In this document: positions 1 through 8,317 of the stretch, in pieces | Numbering within the stretch: the stretch's first letter is position 1 | How the letters are laid out: each line of letters begins with the position of its first letter | Source of the DNA: Virgibacillus necropolis | Lineage (GTDB): Bacteria; Bacillota; Bacilli; Bacillales; Amphibacillaceae | Length of the DNA stretch: 64,000 nucleotides | Reading direction: 5' to 3' | NCBI RefSeq assembly: GCF_002224365.1 | Contig: NZ_CP022437.1 | Coordinates: 4,092,001 to 4,156,000 of the forward strand | Program-made: the position numbers and the translations under genes | The notes under the pieces: generated by a model | Seen by the model: only the letters and a program-made list of their open reading frames with translations | The model's database searches: none | Told to the model about the DNA's origin: nothing

Positions 1-1285
1 GAAACGAGATGGCAACACTATATGCCGGAAGAGAGAAGGAAGCAATTGCAGTAAGTGCAACAACAATAACCATAACCGGACTTACTATGCTAGCTTGTAC
101 AGCAGCTTCTCCAATTACTAAACCGCCAACAATACCAATAGTCTGGCCAATTGTTTTCGGTAACCGTGCTCCTGCTTCACGTAATAACTCCATCGTCACG
201 CCCATCATCATTGCTTCAACAAATGCTGGAAAAGGTACACCATCCCTTGTTGACGCAAGTGAAAAAGCTAGCTTTGATGGGATCATCCCCTGATGATAGG
301 AAACTAGTGCGATATATAAAGCCGGTAAGAACATAGCAATAAATGCAGCAAAGTAACGTAAAAACCGTACTAATGACCCAATCGTCCAACGTTCATAGTA
401 ATCTTCAGGAGACTGAAATGCGTTTCCAAGCGTAGAAGGAGCAACCAATACGAATGGTGTTCCATCTAAAATAATGACAGCTTTCCCCTGTAGTATTGCA
501 GCCGATGCTTTGTCAGGCCTTTCCGTATTGAATAATTGTGGAAACGGGGACAAATAGCTGTCTTCAATCCATTGCTCAATATAGCCCGATTCAGGTGCAG
601 CATCCATATCTATCGACTTAAGTCTACGGGTAATTTCTTTCAAAATATCTGGATGAATAACCCCAGCTAAATAAGCAACTACTAGTACCTTTTTTGAACG
701 TCTACCGACATGATGTGTTTTAAAACGTAAATTAGGGTCTTGGATATTACGACGAATTAGCACCATATTCGTTCGTATATTTTCGACAAACCCTTCACGC
801 GGACCGCGGATTACCGCTTCTGACATCGGTTCTTCAATTGCGCGACTTTCCCAACCCTTTGTATCCATGATAATAACGACATCTAAACCATCAATATAAA
901 GCACGGTACTGCCGTAAAGAATTCCATTTGATACATCGTCTAACGTATTTCCTTTTTTAATATCACTGACCGAAATAATTTCCTGGTAAAGTTCATTAAA
1001 AAGCTCCGTCTTTTCTTCAGGCAATTCCTTTCTCTCATTTACCACCTGTACACTTTTTATTATCGTATTATCTATTAATTCTTTATTTACTAAACCATCG
1101 ATATAAACAACCGCGCAATTATGTTTACTACCACGAATAGTAAACTCCCTAACGACTAAATCGTTTGGTTCTTCTAACATTTTTTTAAGATTATCCAAGT
1201 TTTTATCTAGCTCTTTAACTAGCTCTATGGAGAAATCCTCATCTGTTTCTGTCTTTTTTGACTTCTGTTTTCTTGTCCGCTTCAT
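1..1285 (-). CDS. Spore germination protein, GerA family (partial, 3' end outside window)
   Basis: This is the N-terminal 428 or so residues of a GerA/GerKA/GerBA-type subunit, a membrane component of nutrient germinant receptors in the spore inner membrane. The reading frame starts at ATG 1285 with GAGGTGG seven bases upstream and stays open to base 1. A basic, lysine-rich N-terminus leads into the large soluble domain, with family hallmarks such as GWESRAIEEP, VIRGPREGFVENIRTN and AILQGKAVIILDG. Hydrophobic segments begin around residue 310 and the fragment ends inside the membrane part. Partner B and C subunit genes would be expected beyond the window edge. The DUF3231 gene next to it, on the other strand, belongs to a family often found near sporulation genes. 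The GerA-family call is secure; the particular receptor cannot be told. Confidence 0.93.
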   Translation of the reverse strand, partial: MKRTRKQKSKKTETDEDFSIELVKELDKNLDNLKKMLEEPNDLVVREFTIRGSKHNCAVVYIDGLVNKELIDNTIIKSVQVVNERKELPEEKTELFNELYQEIISVSDIKKGNTLDDVSNGILYGSTVLYIDGLDVVIIMDTKGWESRAIEEPMSEAVIRGPREGFVENIRTNMVLIRRNIQDPNLRFKTHHVGRRSKKVLVVAYLAGVIHPDILKEITRRLKSIDMDAAPESGYIEQWIEDSYLSPFPQLFNTERPDKASAAILQGKAVIILDGTPFVLVAPSTLGNAFQSPEDYYERWTIGSLVRFLRYFAAFIAMFLPALYIALVSYHQGMIPSKLAFSLASTRDGVPFPAFVEAMMMGVTMELLREAGARLPKTIGQTIGIVGGLVIGEAAVQASIVSPVMVIVVALTAIASFSLPAYSVAISF

Positions 1286-1458
1286 AAATCCACCTCACAT
1301 ACACGGTTAATTGCTACCCTTCTTTTGCCCTGTATACGGTGTTCTTATTCAAACTTAAGTCTCTCGTATAAAACCATGTAATTTTGACAAACTAATGAAA
1401 AGAATGCTTAGAAGCGCGCAATAAACTAGCAAAGTCTATTAATGAAAGGAACGTATAC

Positions 1459-2469
1459 ATGGAAAACAATGAGCATAATCATATTGAGCTAACATCTTCT
1501 GAAATCTCTAGTCTATGGGGATCTTATCAGGCTGATACAATGTTGATTTGTGGAATAAAATACTTCTTAGTTAATATAAAAGACATGCAAATTAAATCAA
1601 CATTGGAATACGCATTATCGCTAATTGAAGGACATAAAAATGGAATCACGCAAATTCTTAATGAAGAAGAATATCCTGTTCCACAAGGGTTTACTGAGGA
1701 TGATGTGAATTTAAACACACCGCGGCTTTTTACAGACAAATTATATTTAGAATTCTTACTGAACATGTCTGGTTTTGTACTAGCAGCATATAGTCTAGCC
1801 TTGTCACTTGCAGAACGAAATGATGTTATCGATTATTACGCTAAAGTCTTAAGCGAAACACAAGTCTTACACAAAAAAACGAAACAAGTAGCCAAAGAAA
1901 AAGGAACTTATATACGATCTCCTCTTATCCCAAAACCAAGTCAAATTGACTTTGTACACAATCAAAGCTTTTTATCTGGTTGGTTCGGTGAAAAAAGACC
2001 GTTACTCGGTGTGGAAATTTCAAACCTTGTATTTAATGCAAGGCGAAATGCATTAGGACAGGCCATTATAACTGGCTTTAGCCAAGTAGCACAATCAAAA
2101 GAAGTAAGACATTATTTTGAGCGGGGACGTGACATTTCGGGAAAACATGTAAATGTATTCACGAAAATATTAAATGAAAGTTATCTTTCAAGTGGCGCTT
2201 TACTTGCCACACCAGAAGTAACTAATTCAAAGGAGGCTCCATTTTCCGATAAATTAATGATGTTTCTTATTACGACCCTTATTGCATCCGGTATCGGGCA
2301 ATATGGGTTGGCCATGGCTGCAAGCCCAAGACACGATTTAGGTGTAAAGTATTCCCGTTTAATAGCAGAGATAGCTAAGTATTCTAATGATGGAGCAAAG
2401 ATTCTGATTAATAATGGTTGGATGGAATTGCCACCTATTGCTGCAGATAGAAAGGACTTGGCCAAGTAG
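1459..2469 (+). CDS. DUF3231 family protein
   Basis: This 336-residue protein has the two-repeat layout of the DUF3231 family: two related helical domains at about residues 10-165 and 180-330. The second holds the recurring pattern VFNARRNALGQAIITGF. No signal peptide is seen. The start ATG at 1459 has GAAAGGAACG upstream. The gene is divergent from the gerA-family gene, about 170 bp away, and is followed 9 bp later by a small membrane protein, so the two are probably co-transcribed. The family is common in spore-forming Bacillaceae, and members often sit near germination or sporulation genes. The biochemical function is unknown and none is inferred here. Confidence 0.85.
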   Translation: MENNEHNHIELTSSEISSLWGSYQADTMLICGIKYFLVNIKDMQIKSTLEYALSLIEGHKNGITQILNEEEYPVPQGFTEDDVNLNTPRLFTDKLYLEFLLNMSGFVLAAYSLALSLAERNDVIDYYAKVLSETQVLHKKTKQVAKEKGTYIRSPLIPKPSQIDFVHNQSFLSGWFGEKRPLLGVEISNLVFNARRNALGQAIITGFSQVAQSKEVRHYFERGRDISGKHVNVFTKILNESYLSSGALLATPEVTNSKEAPFSDKLMMFLITTLIASGIGQYGLAMAASPRHDLGVKYSRLIAEIAKYSNDGAKILINNGWMELPPIAADRKDLAK

Positions 2470-2478
2470 GCCTATAAG

Positions 2479-2976
2479 ATGAAAAATGTAGAAGGTATTC
2501 ATAAAGACAAATTAGAAAAATTGCTATGGAGCGTTGCATTACCCGGGTTTGGTCAATTATTAAATAAGAAATATGTGAAAGGTATTTTATTTATCATTTT
2601 AGAAATCGTTGTAAATGTGATGGCTAATTTTAATCAGGCCATTATCTTAAGCTTTCATGGTAAAATTCAAGAGGCTATTGATCAAACGAATTTTTTGTGG
2701 CTCATGTTTTATCCCTGCCTCTATTTTTTTGCTATTTGGGATGCATATAAAGATGCAGACGGTGAAAATAAACCTTTTTCCTTTTTGCCATTTGTTTTTT
2801 CTGCCTACTTTGTAACTGTTGGCCTAATCCTTTCACCAACTTTTACTTTTATGGGAAAATTAATCGGGCCCATTTGGTTGCCAATAATTTTTCTACCGAT
2901 TGGGATTGGTATAGGCCTAATTATTAAATGGATTCTGCTTAAGATAAGTAATAATTCACGCGCATCGAATTCATAA
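2479..2976 (+). CDS. Small multi-pass membrane protein (unknown function)
   Basis: The 165-residue product has about four hydrophobic segments, near residues 30-48, 70-90, 100-120 and 130-155. The N-terminal part, with LPGFGQLLNKKYVKGILF, resembles the glycine-rich membrane-entry motif of TM2/DUF5683-like small membrane proteins. A conserved-looking acidic stretch, FAIWDAYKDADGENK, sits between helices 2 and 3. It starts 9 bp after the DUF3231 stop and is followed by a clear terminator, so it ends a two-gene unit. I do not recognise a specific family. Confidence 0.7.
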   Translation: MKNVEGIHKDKLEKLLWSVALPGFGQLLNKKYVKGILFIILEIVVNVMANFNQAIILSFHGKIQEAIDQTNFLWLMFYPCLYFFAIWDAYKDADGENKPFSFLPFVFSAYFVTVGLILSPTFTFMGKLIGPIWLPIIFLPIGIGIGLIIKWILLKISNNSRASNS

Positions 2977-2999
2977 TATATTGCAATTTGACTTTAATT

Positions 3000-3037
3000 G
3001 CTTTGCCGAATGAACATATTTTGCAAAGCTTTTTTTA
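3000..3037 (+). terminator. Rho-independent terminator
   Basis: GCTTTGC and GCAAAGC form a 7-bp stem followed by seven T residues, 24 bp after the stop of the membrane-protein gene. It closes the DUF3231/membrane-protein unit. Confidence 0.85.
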
Positions 3038-3109
3038 TTTATGTTTTTAAGCAGCGATTTTAGGTAATAAATTAAATAGATGCTATTGTAAAATGAATGT
3101 AATATTGTG

Positions 3110-3379
3110 TGTTCAAAAAGTCGGTAAATTAGAAACAAGGTCGACAAAGAACGCAACGTCCTGTTGCAAAGTCGACATTAGCACGTCCTGTGCGTCAAGT
3201 TCAAGGCGCGAAGACTTTGAGGACCGGACTTGCGCGTGTTGTGCTGACTTCTACGTTGTCCACAGGACGTGGACGGTTTTAGTAGAAGTTCCTCTATGCT
3301 TTTAATACGTGAGGACCGGAAAAACTGAGGAACGAAGAAATTCGCCGTTTATCATTTGGTGACTTTTTGAACATCCTCT
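3110..3379. repeat. Interspersed repeat family A, copy 1 (full length)
   Basis: About 270 bp bounded by TGTTCAAAAAG on the left and CTTTTTGAACA on the right, an inverted terminal motif. Inside are further inverted repeats, for example GTCGACaaagaacgcaacg with a later GTCGAC, and CGTCCTGTTGC-type stems. The copy at 19806-20062 is its reverse complement and nearly identical; shorter relatives lie at 47129-47277 and 49434-49633, and a tail fragment at 16353-16372. The open frame that can be read here also occurs in the other copy and is not a gene. Confidence 0.9.
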
Positions 3380-3408
3380 AAAAGTAATTTAATAATCGGA
3401 GTGGTTTA

Positions 3409-3678
3409 ATGGATATCTTTATTTTCATCGGCGGCTGTTTAGCTGTCGCTTCAATTGTGTTAGTAATTATACTGTATATAAGTTTTCCTCATAGAAAATT
3501 TATCAAATATCTTCCTTCCATCATTCTCATTATTGCTGGAATTGCGTTAGTGCCACTTAGTCTATTAACCGGGAGATGGACCGGAACAGGAGTTGGGTTG
3601 ATTGGTTTAATGGCTTTTATTCTAGGTGTCGTTGTGCTTCTGATCTGCGTTATTTTAGATACGGCCAGCAAAAAGTAA
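3409..3678 (+). CDS. YesK-like small membrane protein
   Basis: An 89-residue protein with three predicted membrane helices (about residues 3-25, 35-53 and 60-82) separated by short charged loops (FPHRKFIK, TGRWTGTG). Size, helix layout and the TGRWTGxGxGL loop fit the YesK-like family of Bacillus, whose function is unknown. It starts at ATG 3409 after GGAGTGG. It begins 30 bp after the end of the repeat, so it is probably expressed by itself. Codon use is like that of the neighbouring genes. Confidence 0.65.
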   Translation: MDIFIFIGGCLAVASIVLVIILYISFPHRKFIKYLPSIILIIAGIALVPLSLLTGRWTGTGVGLIGLMAFILGVVVLLICVILDTASKK

Positions 3679-3755
3679 TTTCAACATGGATTTTTGAAAC
3701 TTTTTTCAGTAAATTTACGTATGTAATTTAACTAGTCAAAATAGGGGGAATTTCA

Positions 3756-4514
3756 ATGTTGAAAAAGTGGTTAGCAAGCGCCGGAATTGGAAATACAACG
3801 GTGGATACGCAATTAGAAAACGACCAGCTTATACCTGGAAATGAAGTTAAGGGCAGAGTTGTCATTCAAGGTGGAAACGCAAATCAGGAAATTAATCAAA
3901 TCAATCTATTTGTGATGACAGAGGCACTTCGCGAAGTAAATGATAGAAAAACTTATGAAAAGGTGAAGCTAGATTCGTTTACAGTGGGAACATCCCTCAC
4001 GATTGATGAGGGTGAAAAAAGGGAAATAGATTTTCAATTCACCTTGCCTATACATACGCCTCCAACATTAGGCAAAACGAAGGTATGGGTTCAAACAGGC
4101 TTGGATGTGCCTAATGCTGTTGATCCAAAAGATAGAGACTATGTTACTGTAAAGTCACACCATAATATGGAGGCTGTTTTAGAGGCACTAACAAATGAAC
4201 TTGGTTTTCGATTACGTAAAGTAGAAATGGAATATTCGAGACGTTACAACCACGTACAAGAATTTGAGTTTTTACCAGGAAGTGAGTTCCATAGAGACCT
4301 TGACGAATTAGAGGTTATGTTCTTTTTAAATGAAAATCATCTTGAATTAATTCTTCAGGTGGACCGTCGTGCCAAAGGGCTTGGTGGACTGTTTGCTGAA
4401 GCATTGGACATGGATGAAAACTTTGTAAAGATAGCTTTCACATCTAGTCAATTTAACGAAGGAACTTCTTCTATCGCGGCTAAATTACGCCAAACGATTA
4501 ATCAATTTAAATGA
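3756..4514 (+). CDS. spo0M: Sporulation-control protein Spo0M
   Basis: The 252-residue product matches the Spo0M family over its whole length. It starts MLKKWLASAGIGN, has an N-terminal arrestin-like beta-sandwich (about residues 10-140) and a C-terminal acidic and basic domain ending in RQTINQF. Spo0M proteins are soluble and influence sporulation timing and cell-cycle progression in Bacillus; the mechanism is not settled. The start ATG at 3756 follows AGGGGGAA with good spacing. A strong terminator follows the stop directly, so the gene is monocistronic. No sigma-H promoter is obvious by eye. Confidence 0.9.
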   Translation: MLKKWLASAGIGNTTVDTQLENDQLIPGNEVKGRVVIQGGNANQEINQINLFVMTEALREVNDRKTYEKVKLDSFTVGTSLTIDEGEKREIDFQFTLPIHTPPTLGKTKVWVQTGLDVPNAVDPKDRDYVTVKSHHNMEAVLEALTNELGFRLRKVEMEYSRRYNHVQEFEFLPGSEFHRDLDELEVMFFLNENHLELILQVDRRAKGLGGLFAEALDMDENFVKIAFTSSQFNEGTSSIAAKLRQTINQFK

Positions 4515-4529
4515 AACCTTTTAAAAAAA

Positions 4530-4560
4530 TGACTCCGGATCTAAAGACGGAGCCATTTTT
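4530..4560 (+). terminator. Terminator of spo0M
   Basis: TGACTCCG and CGGAGCCA form an 8-bp stem with one G-T pair, followed by a T-rich tract, starting 16 bp after the spo0M stop. Confidence 0.85.
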
Positions 4561-4734
4561 ATTTTGTCGTAAATTAAAGTAAACAGGAGGAAACACACAT
4601 ATAAATTCTTAAATTCGTTATATATGAGTTTATTTAACGATTTTTAGACCTTTACAGCCAAAAATGACAAGCGTATTATGAATTTCATCTTAACGAAAGA
4701 ATTTTATATAATTGTAATCGCTGAATTCAAATTG

Positions 4735-4858
4735 AAACGGAGAAACCAATATTTTGTGGGCGAAAAACCACTTGGGGTGAATCCTTTAAGTAAGGTAGGG
4801 TGACTCTTAACATCCGAATCCGACAGCTAACTCCGTAAGCGTTTAGAGAGAGATCATA
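4735..4858 (+). promoter_or_regulatory. c-di-AMP riboswitch (ydaO/yuaA type)
   Basis: The leader contains the conserved blocks of the ydaO/yuaA aptamer in order: ACGGAGaAACCAA near 4737, GGGGTGAATCC near 4775, GGTAGGGTGACTCT near 4795, CCGAATCCGACAGCTAACTCCG near 4815 in two adjoining parts, and GTAAGCG followed by AGAGAGAG near 4838-4852. In Bacillus this RNA binds cyclic di-AMP and turns off potassium uptake genes. Here it lies directly upstream of ktrA and ktrB, which makes the regulatory logic clear. The expression platform is the hairpin pair at about 4874-4932. Confidence 0.95.
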
Positions 4859-4895
4859 CACACGTGCGATGCATGGTATCTTAAACGATACCAAA

Positions 4896-4932
4896 ATCTG
4901 CAAGGGGATCTTATTCTCTTGTGGATTTTTTT
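4896..4932 (+). terminator. Riboswitch-controlled terminator of ktrAB
   Basis: ATCTGCAAGGGGA pairs with TCTCTTGTGGAT (with several G-T pairs) and is followed by a run of seven T residues. It sits between the aptamer and ktrA. A smaller upstream hairpin, GGTATC with GATACC at about 4874-4892, may belong to the switching platform. Ligand binding is expected to favour this terminator. Confidence 0.8.
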
Positions 4933-4981
4933 ATACAAAAATATAGAGTTTATACTTTATTTGTTGGAGGGGTCTGTAGGA

Positions 4982-5647
4982 ATGAAAAATAAAGAAATGC
5001 AAACTGCATTAATAGGACTTGGTAAGTTTGGTGGCAGTTTGTGCAAGGAATTCACCAAACTTGGCGCCTCTGTATTAGCTATGGACTCAAATCCTGATAA
5101 AGTAAAGGAATATTCCACTATAGCAACACATGTAATTCATGCTAATCCCAAAGATGAGGAAGTACTGAAAGAGCTTGGAATACGTAATTTTGATCTTGCA
5201 GTAGTTTCGCTTGGTGACGACATACAATCAAGTATTTTAACAACGTTAGCCTTGAAAGAGGTCGGCGTGATAAAAGTTTGGGCAAAAGCACAATCGAAAT
5301 ATCATGGAACAATTTTGGATAAAGTTGGGGCTGACCGTGTCATCTATCCCGAACAGGATATTGCGAAAAGACTTGCTTACCATGTGGTATCAGATAAAAT
5401 CCTGGATTACATTGAGTTATCAAACGAGCACAGTATACTTGAAATGATAGCTACAAAAAAAATAAATAATAAAACCATCCAAGAACTAGACGTCCGAGCA
5501 AAATTCGGATGTACCATTGTAGGAATTAAGAAACAGGAAAACATTATCATATCACCCTCTGCAGACGAAAGAATTTACAACGGTGATATATTAGTGGTAA
5601 TCGGAAGTAACAGTGAACTGAAAAAGTTTGAGAAGAAGGAATTATAA
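4982..5647 (+). CDS. ktrA: Potassium uptake protein KtrA/KtrC (RCK regulator subunit)
   Basis: This 221-residue cytosolic regulator of the Ktr potassium channel has an N-terminal RCK_N Rossmann domain, with the nucleotide-binding GLGKFGGSL near residues 13-21 and the acidic MDSNPDKV strand end. An RCK_C domain occupies the last 80 or so residues. RCK octamers bind ATP/ADP and c-di-AMP and gate the membrane subunit encoded next door. I place the start at ATG 4982 because GGAGGGG lies upstream of it; an in-frame GTG at 4919 lies inside the riboswitch terminator and is not a credible start. The gene is under the c-di-AMP riboswitch and is followed 49 bp later by the membrane subunit. Confidence 0.92.
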   Translation: MKNKEMQTALIGLGKFGGSLCKEFTKLGASVLAMDSNPDKVKEYSTIATHVIHANPKDEEVLKELGIRNFDLAVVSLGDDIQSSILTTLALKEVGVIKVWAKAQSKYHGTILDKVGADRVIYPEQDIAKRLAYHVVSDKILDYIELSNEHSILEMIATKKINNKTIQELDVRAKFGCTIVGIKKQENIIISPSADERIYNGDILVVIGSNSELKKFEKKEL

Positions 5648-5696
5648 TATGTCTATCAAACTTGAATTAGTTCAAGGAAGAAAGGATTAGTTCAGT

Positions 5697-7040
5697 ATGC
5701 ATTTTGAAAAACGTTTTAGAAACCGACTGAATTCAATCAAACTCAACCCTTCACAAATCTTAGGGATAGGCTTTGTTATTCTAATTGTTACAGGTGGATT
5801 ATTATTAAAACTTCCCTTTGCTACGAAGGTACCAGTTAGTTGGATTGATGCTTTTTTTACATCGGCATCTGCTACAACGGTCACAGGTCTATGGGTTGTG
5901 GATACCCATACAGCTTACACCCTGTTTGGCCAATTTGTTATTCTTTTCTTAATTCATGTTGGCGGACTTGGCTTCATGACGTTTGCAATAATGATTATTA
6001 TATTTTTAGGCAAGCGAATTGGGCTGCGTCAAAGGTTAATTATTCAGGAACAATTTAAAACACCAATTGGTGGAATTATAAAGCTTGTAAAGCGGGTTGT
6101 GATTTTTTCCCTTGCTATTGAAGCGATTGGTATTATTTTATTATCTATCCGTTGGGTGCCTGAAATGGGATTTTGGAAAGGGGTATACTACAGCCTTTTT
6201 CATATTGTTGCTTCGTTTAACAATGCAGGATTCGCACTTTGGCCGGACAGCCTATCAAACTATGTTGGTGATCCAGCCGTAAATCTTATTATTACACTAA
6301 TGATTATTACAGGTGGGATAGGGTTTACCGTCTTACACGATTTATGGTATTGTAAAAAAATTCGTTTACTAACCCTTCATTCAAAAATAATGATAGTTGG
6401 TACAATTGTTATTAACATAATTTCTATCCTGACCATATTTATGTTGGAATTTGACAACCCCGACACGTTGGGAGCATTGTCTCTCGCCGACAAGTGGTGG
6501 GCCGCATATTTTCAGGGGATTTCCCCAAGAACTGCGGGCTTCAACACTATACCAATAGGCGAATTAGAGGAATCAACTAATATCCTCATGATGATGCTTA
6601 TGTTTATAGGAGCTGGTAGTGTCTCCACTGGTGGTGGAATAAAATTAACTACTTTTATCATTATCTTATTGGCCGTTGGAACATTTCTCAAGCAAAAGAA
6701 CCAAAATCCTATTGCCTTTAAGAGAAGAATAGACATTAAAATTATATACCGGGCATTAGCCATCGTAATGACAAGCATATCTTTTATTTTTATTGCTGTT
6801 TTTACGTTATTAATTACAGAAAAAATCCCATTCCTTCCGTTGCTTTTTGAAATTGTTTCAGCATTTGGAACTGTTGGTTTGTCAATGGGTATCACAGCCG
6901 ACCTTAGCATCATTGGAAAATTGGTTATTATGTTCATGATGTATCTGGGACTCGTAGGGCCATTAACAATCATGTTGTCCGTATCCCATGCTGAAAAAGA
7001 AAAAATTCGCTATCCAGCTGAGAGCGTTATTACAGGATGA
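5697..7040 (+). CDS. ktrB: Potassium uptake membrane subunit KtrB/KtrD (TrkH family)
   Basis: This 447-residue integral membrane protein has the fourfold M1-P-M2 repeat of the TrkH/KtrB family. The selectivity-filter regions are visible as SATTVTGL near residue 60, FNNAGF near residue 175, SPRTAGFNT near residue 280 and SAFGTVGLSMG near residue 395; the central glycines are intact. It conducts sodium-dependent potassium uptake together with the KtrA ring. It is the second gene of the riboswitch-controlled operon, starting at ATG 5697 with AAGAAAGG upstream. A family B repeat starts directly after the stop codon. Confidence 0.93.
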   Translation: MHFEKRFRNRLNSIKLNPSQILGIGFVILIVTGGLLLKLPFATKVPVSWIDAFFTSASATTVTGLWVVDTHTAYTLFGQFVILFLIHVGGLGFMTFAIMIIIFLGKRIGLRQRLIIQEQFKTPIGGIIKLVKRVVIFSLAIEAIGIILLSIRWVPEMGFWKGVYYSLFHIVASFNNAGFALWPDSLSNYVGDPAVNLIITLMIITGGIGFTVLHDLWYCKKIRLLTLHSKIMIVGTIVINIISILTIFMLEFDNPDTLGALSLADKWWAAYFQGISPRTAGFNTIPIGELEESTNILMMMLMFIGAGSVSTGGGIKLTTFIIILLAVGTFLKQKNQNPIAFKRRIDIKIIYRALAIVMTSISFIFIAVFTLLITEKIPFLPLLFEIVSAFGTVGLSMGITADLSIIGKLVIMFMMYLGLVGPLTIMLSVSHAEKEKIRYPAESVITG

Positions 7041-7125
7041 TTAGAAAGCTCAGCTTATCACCAAGCTTTAAGGGCGAAAGCCTTAGGTGCACTTATACTG
7101 ATATCCGCTAAAAGTTTATGTTTCT
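7041..7125. repeat. Family B repeat, divergent copy
   Basis: TTAGAAAGCTCAGCTTATC, then GGGCGAAAGCCTTAGGTGCAC and TTAT, match the left and centre of the 90-bp family B element seen at 8229, 31722 and 63053. The right-hand hairpin is degenerate. It abuts the ktrB stop codon. Confidence 0.7.
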
Positions 7126-7137
7126 TATGAGTAAAAA

Positions 7138-7172
7138 CAAAGAAGGCTCCAAAACTGGAGTCCTCTTTGATA
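7138..7172. terminator. Bidirectional terminator between ktrB and the GDPD gene
   Basis: AAAGAAGGCTCC and GGAGTCCTCTTT form a long stem with T or A runs at both ends. It lies between convergent genes and probably serves both. Confidence 0.8.
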
Positions 7173-7237
7173 AATATTATGTTTAGGGTCAGGCCTTCAT
7201 CATGCTAGGTATTTTACCGCCAGGAATACTGCGTTGT

Positions 7238-8089
7238 TTACTTTCCCCCGGGATGTTTATCAACATATTCAGGAAAGTCAGTAATAATGCCATCAACCCC
7301 AAGTTCAAATAAGTTATCTGCCTGTTCTTGTGTTCGTACGGTATAGGGATACATTTCCATTCCCTTAGCGTGAACACGGTCAACCAAATCATGTGTAACA
7401 ATATTCATATTCGGATTATAGTAGTCAGCATAAGTTGCAAATTGCGCAAGTTGTTCATCTGTAACATCTGCCCAAGACAGCCCAGCAAGTACGCCATGAG
7501 GTATGCTCGGCAACAATTCCTTGGATCTTTGCATTGATTCATGATTAAATGATTGAATAATAATTTTGTTATTATTAGGTTTGTGCATATTGCGTTCCAT
7601 TAAAGTTTCAGCAACTTTTTCTTCAATACCTGGATAAAGTTCTGGTGACTTTAATTCAATTAATATACCAATCTTCCCACGATAAGCATCTAATACCTCT
7701 TCAAAAGTTGGTATCTTCTCACCAGCAAACTCTTCACTAAACCAACTTCCAGCGTCCAACTGTTGGAGTTCTTCAAGCGTAAGATCTCCAACAGAACCAG
7801 TTCCATTTGTGGTACGATCAACAGTTGTGTCATGGATGATAGCTAGCTTTCCATCTTTAGTCATTTGTACATCAATCTCGATATAATCTGCTTTCATTTC
7901 AAAAGCTCTTTGAAAAGCAGCCATCGTATTTTCAGGAGCATGCCCTGAAGCACCCCGATGTGCTATGTTAACCATTTGTTGTTGCTGTTTGGTTGAGACT
8001 GTTTCCTCACTGGAAGCTAATACAGGAACCACAGACAAAGGTATAAAAAGTAGTGCCATTAGAAAAATTGAAACTGTCCGTACTCTCAT
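7238..8089 (-). CDS. Secreted glycerophosphodiester phosphodiesterase (GlpQ/GDPD family)
   Basis: This 283-residue protein starts with a signal peptide: basic MRVRT, a hydrophobic core, and a probable cleavage site after VLA at residue 25. The GDPD catalytic pattern follows: HRG at residues 44-46, PENT at 52-55, the metal-binding EID near residue 72 and HD near 88 in IIHDTTVDRTTNG. Such enzymes hydrolyse glycerophosphodiesters to glycerol-3-phosphate and an alcohol outside the cell and so feed phosphorus and glycerol metabolism. There is no lipobox, so it is probably released or wall-associated. The start ATG at 8089 has AGGAGAG upstream. It is transcribed in the same direction as the phn region but is separated from it by a repeat. 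Confidence 0.9.
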   Translation of the reverse strand: MRVRTVSIFLMALLFIPLSVVPVLASSEETVSTKQQQQMVNIAHRGASGHAPENTMAAFQRAFEMKADYIEIDVQMTKDGKLAIIHDTTVDRTTNGTGSVGDLTLEELQQLDAGSWFSEEFAGEKIPTFEEVLDAYRGKIGILIELKSPELYPGIEEKVAETLMERNMHKPNNNKIIIQSFNHESMQRSKELLPSIPHGVLAGLSWADVTDEQLAQFATYADYYNPNMNIVTHDLVDRVHAKGMEMYPYTVRTQEQADNLFELGVDGIITDFPEYVDKHPGGK

Positions 8090-8228
8090 TTAATCTCTCC
8101 TTTATAAGTATTTAAATTTAGTATAAAGGAAGACTATTAATTGGAAATGAAATGAACTGAACATTAAGAATTGTAAATAAAAACAAGAGATTAGTAATGA
8201 TCCTAAAGTCCCGAGTTATATATTATAT

Positions 8229-8317
8229 TTAGAAAACTTGGCTGTCGCCAAGCCTTTTAGCGACAGCCTTAGTTGCCCTTATGCAGAGAGAAAGTTTTTA
8301 TACTTTCCTATCTGCCA
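8229..8317. repeat. Family B repeat (overlaps the 3' end of the endonuclease gene)
   Basis: A two-hairpin element. GGCTGTCGCC with GGCGACAGCC-like partners forms the first hairpin, CTTAGTTGCCCTTATGCA is the linker, and GCAGAGAGAAAG with CTTTCCTATCTGC forms the second. The second hairpin supplies the last codons and the stop codon of the adjacent minus-strand endonuclease gene. Confidence 0.85.

Noticed and set aside
3093-3305. 70-codon open frame (also seen at 19879-20073)
   Set aside because: It is the same stretch of repeat A read in both copies; no ribosome-binding site, and cysteine-rich nonsense-like composition. The repeat explains it.
4919-4981. Upstream GTG start for ktrA
   Set aside because: The extra 21 codons lie within the riboswitch terminator stem and T run; GGAGGGG before ATG 4982 marks the true start.
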